Positions 5,664-7,401 of a stretch of 7,401 nt of DNA are shown here, one piece after another (position 1 is the first letter of the stretch; each line of letters opens with the position of its first letter). Position numbers and translations under genes: made by a program. The notes beneath the pieces are model-generated. The model was given only the letters and a program-made list of their open reading frames with translations. It did not search any database and was not told the origin of the DNA. The stretch comes from Candidatus Atribacteria bacterium (lineage in GTDB: Bacteria > Bipolaricaulota > Bipolaricaulia > UBA7950 > UBA9294), in assembly GCA_004525685.1 (NCBI GenBank), contig SPBW01000110.1, forward strand, positions 1 to 7,401. Direction: 5' to 3'.

Positions 5664-5868
5664 GGGCGATACTGGAGATGTCTCGCAAGAGGCCCGGAGC
5701 CGGTCGCTATCGAATAACAGTCAACTCGCGATGATGGCAGCTTACTCGAACAGGCTCTCGTGGACTTAGTATTGTGTGTCCCCGTAACTTAGACCAACTT
5801 GCGAGCATCGTGCCCAAACGGCGGTAAACTGTGGGCGTGGCTGAATACGCAAGAAGGTGAATCTACGG

Positions 5869-7248
5869 ATGAAGAACACAGCGCAGGCCCTTGGGCACGA
5901 GCCAATTCGCAAGTTGGTCGTTCGCATGTCGACGCCCTCGATCATCGCTCTGTTGGTGCATGCACTCTACAACGTCGTGGATGCCATCTTCGTCGGGCGA
6001 GGTGTTGGGACCTTGGGCATCGCCGGAATCGGCGTCGCCTTTCCCACATTTCTCTTGATGATAGGTCTTGGCCAACTGGTCAGCGTCGGCAGTGCATCCG
6101 TATTGTCACGCGCCTTGGGCCGCGGCGACATGAAGACGGCCGAGGAGTCCATGGGAACGGGGATTTGCCTGGTCGCTGTCGCCGGTATCGCATTGGCTAT
6201 CATCGGCATCTTGTTCGGCACCCAACTGATGAAGTTCAGCGGCGCCACAAGTGAGGTTCTTCCTTATGCCGTTTCTTACATCACCATTATTCTCGGCGGC
6301 AGCTTCCCGTTTCTGCTTTCGTTCGCCTTGTCTGGACTCGTTCGCGCACAAGGAGACGCCCTGCGAGCGACAGTCCCCATACTCGTTGCCGCTCTCCTCA
6401 ATATCGCCCTAGATCCGCTGTTTATCTTCGGGTTCCACATGGGTACGGCGGGCGCTGCGTGGGCAACGATTCTTGCGCAAGGAATCGGTGTCAGCTATCT
6501 GGCTTGGCACATTCTGCGAGGGCGAAGCGTTGTTCGATTCCATCTGCGAAACCTTAGGCTTCGCGCCCATCTCGTCCGCGAGATCGTCAGCATCGGTACG
6601 TCGTCATTCATTCGGACCTTCTCCTCCAGTGCTGCAACGGTCGTTATCAACCGGGTTCTGGGCATTCACGGCGGAGACGTGGATATCGCCGTCTACAGCG
6701 TCGTCAATCGCCTGATGTCGTTTGCGCGCATGCCGATCTTTGGGGTGGTCGACGGCGTTCAGCCAATCTTCGGATTCAACTACGGCGCGCGGCAGACCGA
6801 TCGTGTGCAATCGACCATCTGGCACGGGCTCGCATTTGCCGGCCTGCTGTCGGGATTCTTCTGGATTGTATTCCTTGTGTTCCCAAGGGCTTTTCTCGGC
6901 TTGTTTAGCACGGATGTTGCATTGATTACCCGTGGCTCCACGGCGCTTCGATGGATTGCGTTGGTAATCCCGCTGTTTGCAGTACAAGCGATCGTGGGCG
7001 GGCTGTATCAGGCAATTGGTCGTGCGTCCCACGCGCTGGTCATCTCGCTGCTTCGCGGCATCATCCTGATTATCCCCTGCGTCTTTATTCTCTCTCACTT
7101 CTTCGGCACAACCGGCGTCTGGGTAGCATTCAGTGTCACCGATGTGCTGTCGGCGCTTATCGTGTTGCCGATGCTGCTCAGTGAGTTGCGCCGCCTTCGA
7201 CGGCTTGGCATCGCCTATCAGGCAGAGGCGGCTGGCATAGCAGATTGA
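5869..7248 (+). CDS. MATE family multidrug efflux transporter (MepA-like)
   Basis: A 459-residue inner-membrane cation-coupled exporter. The MepA-type pattern is plain: 'LGHEPIRKLVVRMSTPSI' then 'ALYNVVDAIFVGRGVGTLGI' in the first repeat, 'GSASVLSRALGRGD' after the second helix, 'SGLVRAQGDALRAT', 'LNIALDPLFIFGFHMGTAGA' before helix 6, and in the second repeat 'FGVVDGVQPIFGFNYGARQTDRV', 'IVGGLYQAIGRA' and a basic C-terminal tail (ELRRLRRLG). Twelve hydrophobic segments are arranged as two six-helix halves, and the length is standard. A GTG at 5857 is in frame, but the ATG at 5869 has AAGGTGA (5854-5860) eight bases before it, whereas the GTG has no such site, so I chose 5869. No regulator gene adjoins it and I find no confident promoter in the 140 nt upstream. 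The substrate cannot be predicted. Confidence 0.93.
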   Translation: MKNTAQALGHEPIRKLVVRMSTPSIIALLVHALYNVVDAIFVGRGVGTLGIAGIGVAFPTFLLMIGLGQLVSVGSASVLSRALGRGDMKTAEESMGTGICLVAVAGIALAIIGILFGTQLMKFSGATSEVLPYAVSYITIILGGSFPFLLSFALSGLVRAQGDALRATVPILVAALLNIALDPLFIFGFHMGTAGAAWATILAQGIGVSYLAWHILRGRSVVRFHLRNLRLRAHLVREIVSIGTSSFIRTFSSSAATVVINRVLGIHGGDVDIAVYSVVNRLMSFARMPIFGVVDGVQPIFGFNYGARQTDRVQSTIWHGLAFAGLLSGFFWIVFLVFPRAFLGLFSTDVALITRGSTALRWIALVIPLFAVQAIVGGLYQAIGRASHALVISLLRGIILIIPCVFILSHFFGTTGVWVAFSVTDVLSALIVLPMLLSELRRLRRLGIAYQAEAAGIAD

Positions 7249-7353
7249 CCCTCCTCATGGCCAATCCTGAATCCGCGTCGGAATGCACGCAGAGCCAAGA
7301 TTCAGAATCAGCGCGCGGAGATGCGTACGAGCCGTCTAATACGTGTCTTTTCT

Positions 7354-7381
7354 TTGCTTACAGGAATTTGCCTGCTACGAT
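7354..7381 (+). promoter_or_regulatory. Possible promoter near the right edge
   Basis: TTGCTT (7354-7359), 16 bases, TACGAT (7376-7381); each box has four matches to the sigma-70 consensus. The predicted start point is about seven bases on, at or next to the ATG at 7388. Upstream, 7249-7353 holds only a weak hairpin (CTGAATC 7267-7273 with GATTCAG 7299-7305) lacking a T-run. Confidence 0.3.
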
Positions 7382-7387
7382 ACGAGC

Positions 7388-7401
7388 ATGATTACCGCGT
7401 C
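7388..7401 (+). CDS. Possible start of a gene running off the right edge
   Basis: ATG ATT ACC GCG begins here and is open to the end of the window (only four codons and two bases). There is no Shine-Dalgarno sequence in front, but a promoter-like pair ends seven bases upstream, so a leaderless transcript is conceivable. Too little is visible to say more. Confidence 0.2.

Noticed and set aside
5529..5717. A 62-codon plus-strand frame in the hairpin region starting with TTG
   Set aside because: No clear Shine-Dalgarno sequence, a rare start codon, no recognised motif, and the sequence is explained by inverted repeats; kept as non-coding.
5857..5868. GTG start four codons upstream for the MATE protein
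   Set aside because: The GTG lies within the AAGGTGA ribosome binding site that serves the ATG at 5869.
7267..7305. Terminator after the MATE gene
   Set aside because: The 7-bp stem has a 25-base loop and no T-run follows on the plus strand.

Overview
The window is 7.4 kb of ordinary bacterial chromosome. GC content is moderate (slightly over half by eye), genes are closely packed on both strands, and most starts carry AGGAGG-like ribosome binding sites. I cannot assign a lineage. A flavoredoxin-type flavin reductase, a LUD-domain protein with a C-terminal cysteine cluster and a split-barrel flavoprotein remnant would fit an anaerobe or facultative anaerobe, but that is inference. I see no tRNA, rRNA, CRISPR array, insertion sequence, integrase or phage gene.

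Left part (1-2262, minus strand): a CGNR zinc-finger/ABATE-type transcriptional regulator (1627-2262) is followed, after 206 nt, by a DHA3-type MFS efflux transporter (65-1420). The gap between them holds two sharp palindromes: GCAAACGTTTGC, identical to the core of LacI/PurR-type operators, and GGATACAGTATCC. A strong Shine-Dalgarno sequence at the left edge implies a further minus-strand gene just outside the window.

Centre (2263-3707): the regulator gene is divergent from a two-gene plus-strand operon, a flavin reductase/flavoredoxin (2512-3063) and a LUD-domain protein (3060-3707) that overlap by an ATGA. Each arm of the divergent region has a plausible sigma-70 promoter. The layout suggests, but does not prove, that the CGNR protein controls the redox pair and/or the efflux pump.

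Right-centre (3759-5337, minus strand): a pyridoxamine-5'-phosphate-oxidase-like split-barrel gene is cut by one in-frame TAG at codon 62, while the remaining 76 codons stay open and look conserved. Upstream of it lie a factor-independent terminator and a 350-residue lipoprotein whose C-terminal ~85 residues resemble a chagasin (I42) type beta-sandwich.

Right part (5338-7401): about 500 nt without a convincing gene carries a run of perfect hairpins, one with the form of a minus-strand terminator. Next comes a complete MepA-like MATE multidrug exporter (5869-7248, plus strand). The last 150 nt hold a possible promoter and the start of another plus-strand gene.

The common theme is small-molecule efflux (two unrelated exporters) and flavin/redox proteins. 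I did not find a clearly new multi-gene system. The points most worth following are the single-nonsense PPOX gene, the palindromes before the MFS gene, the chagasin-like lipoprotein domain and the hairpin cluster.
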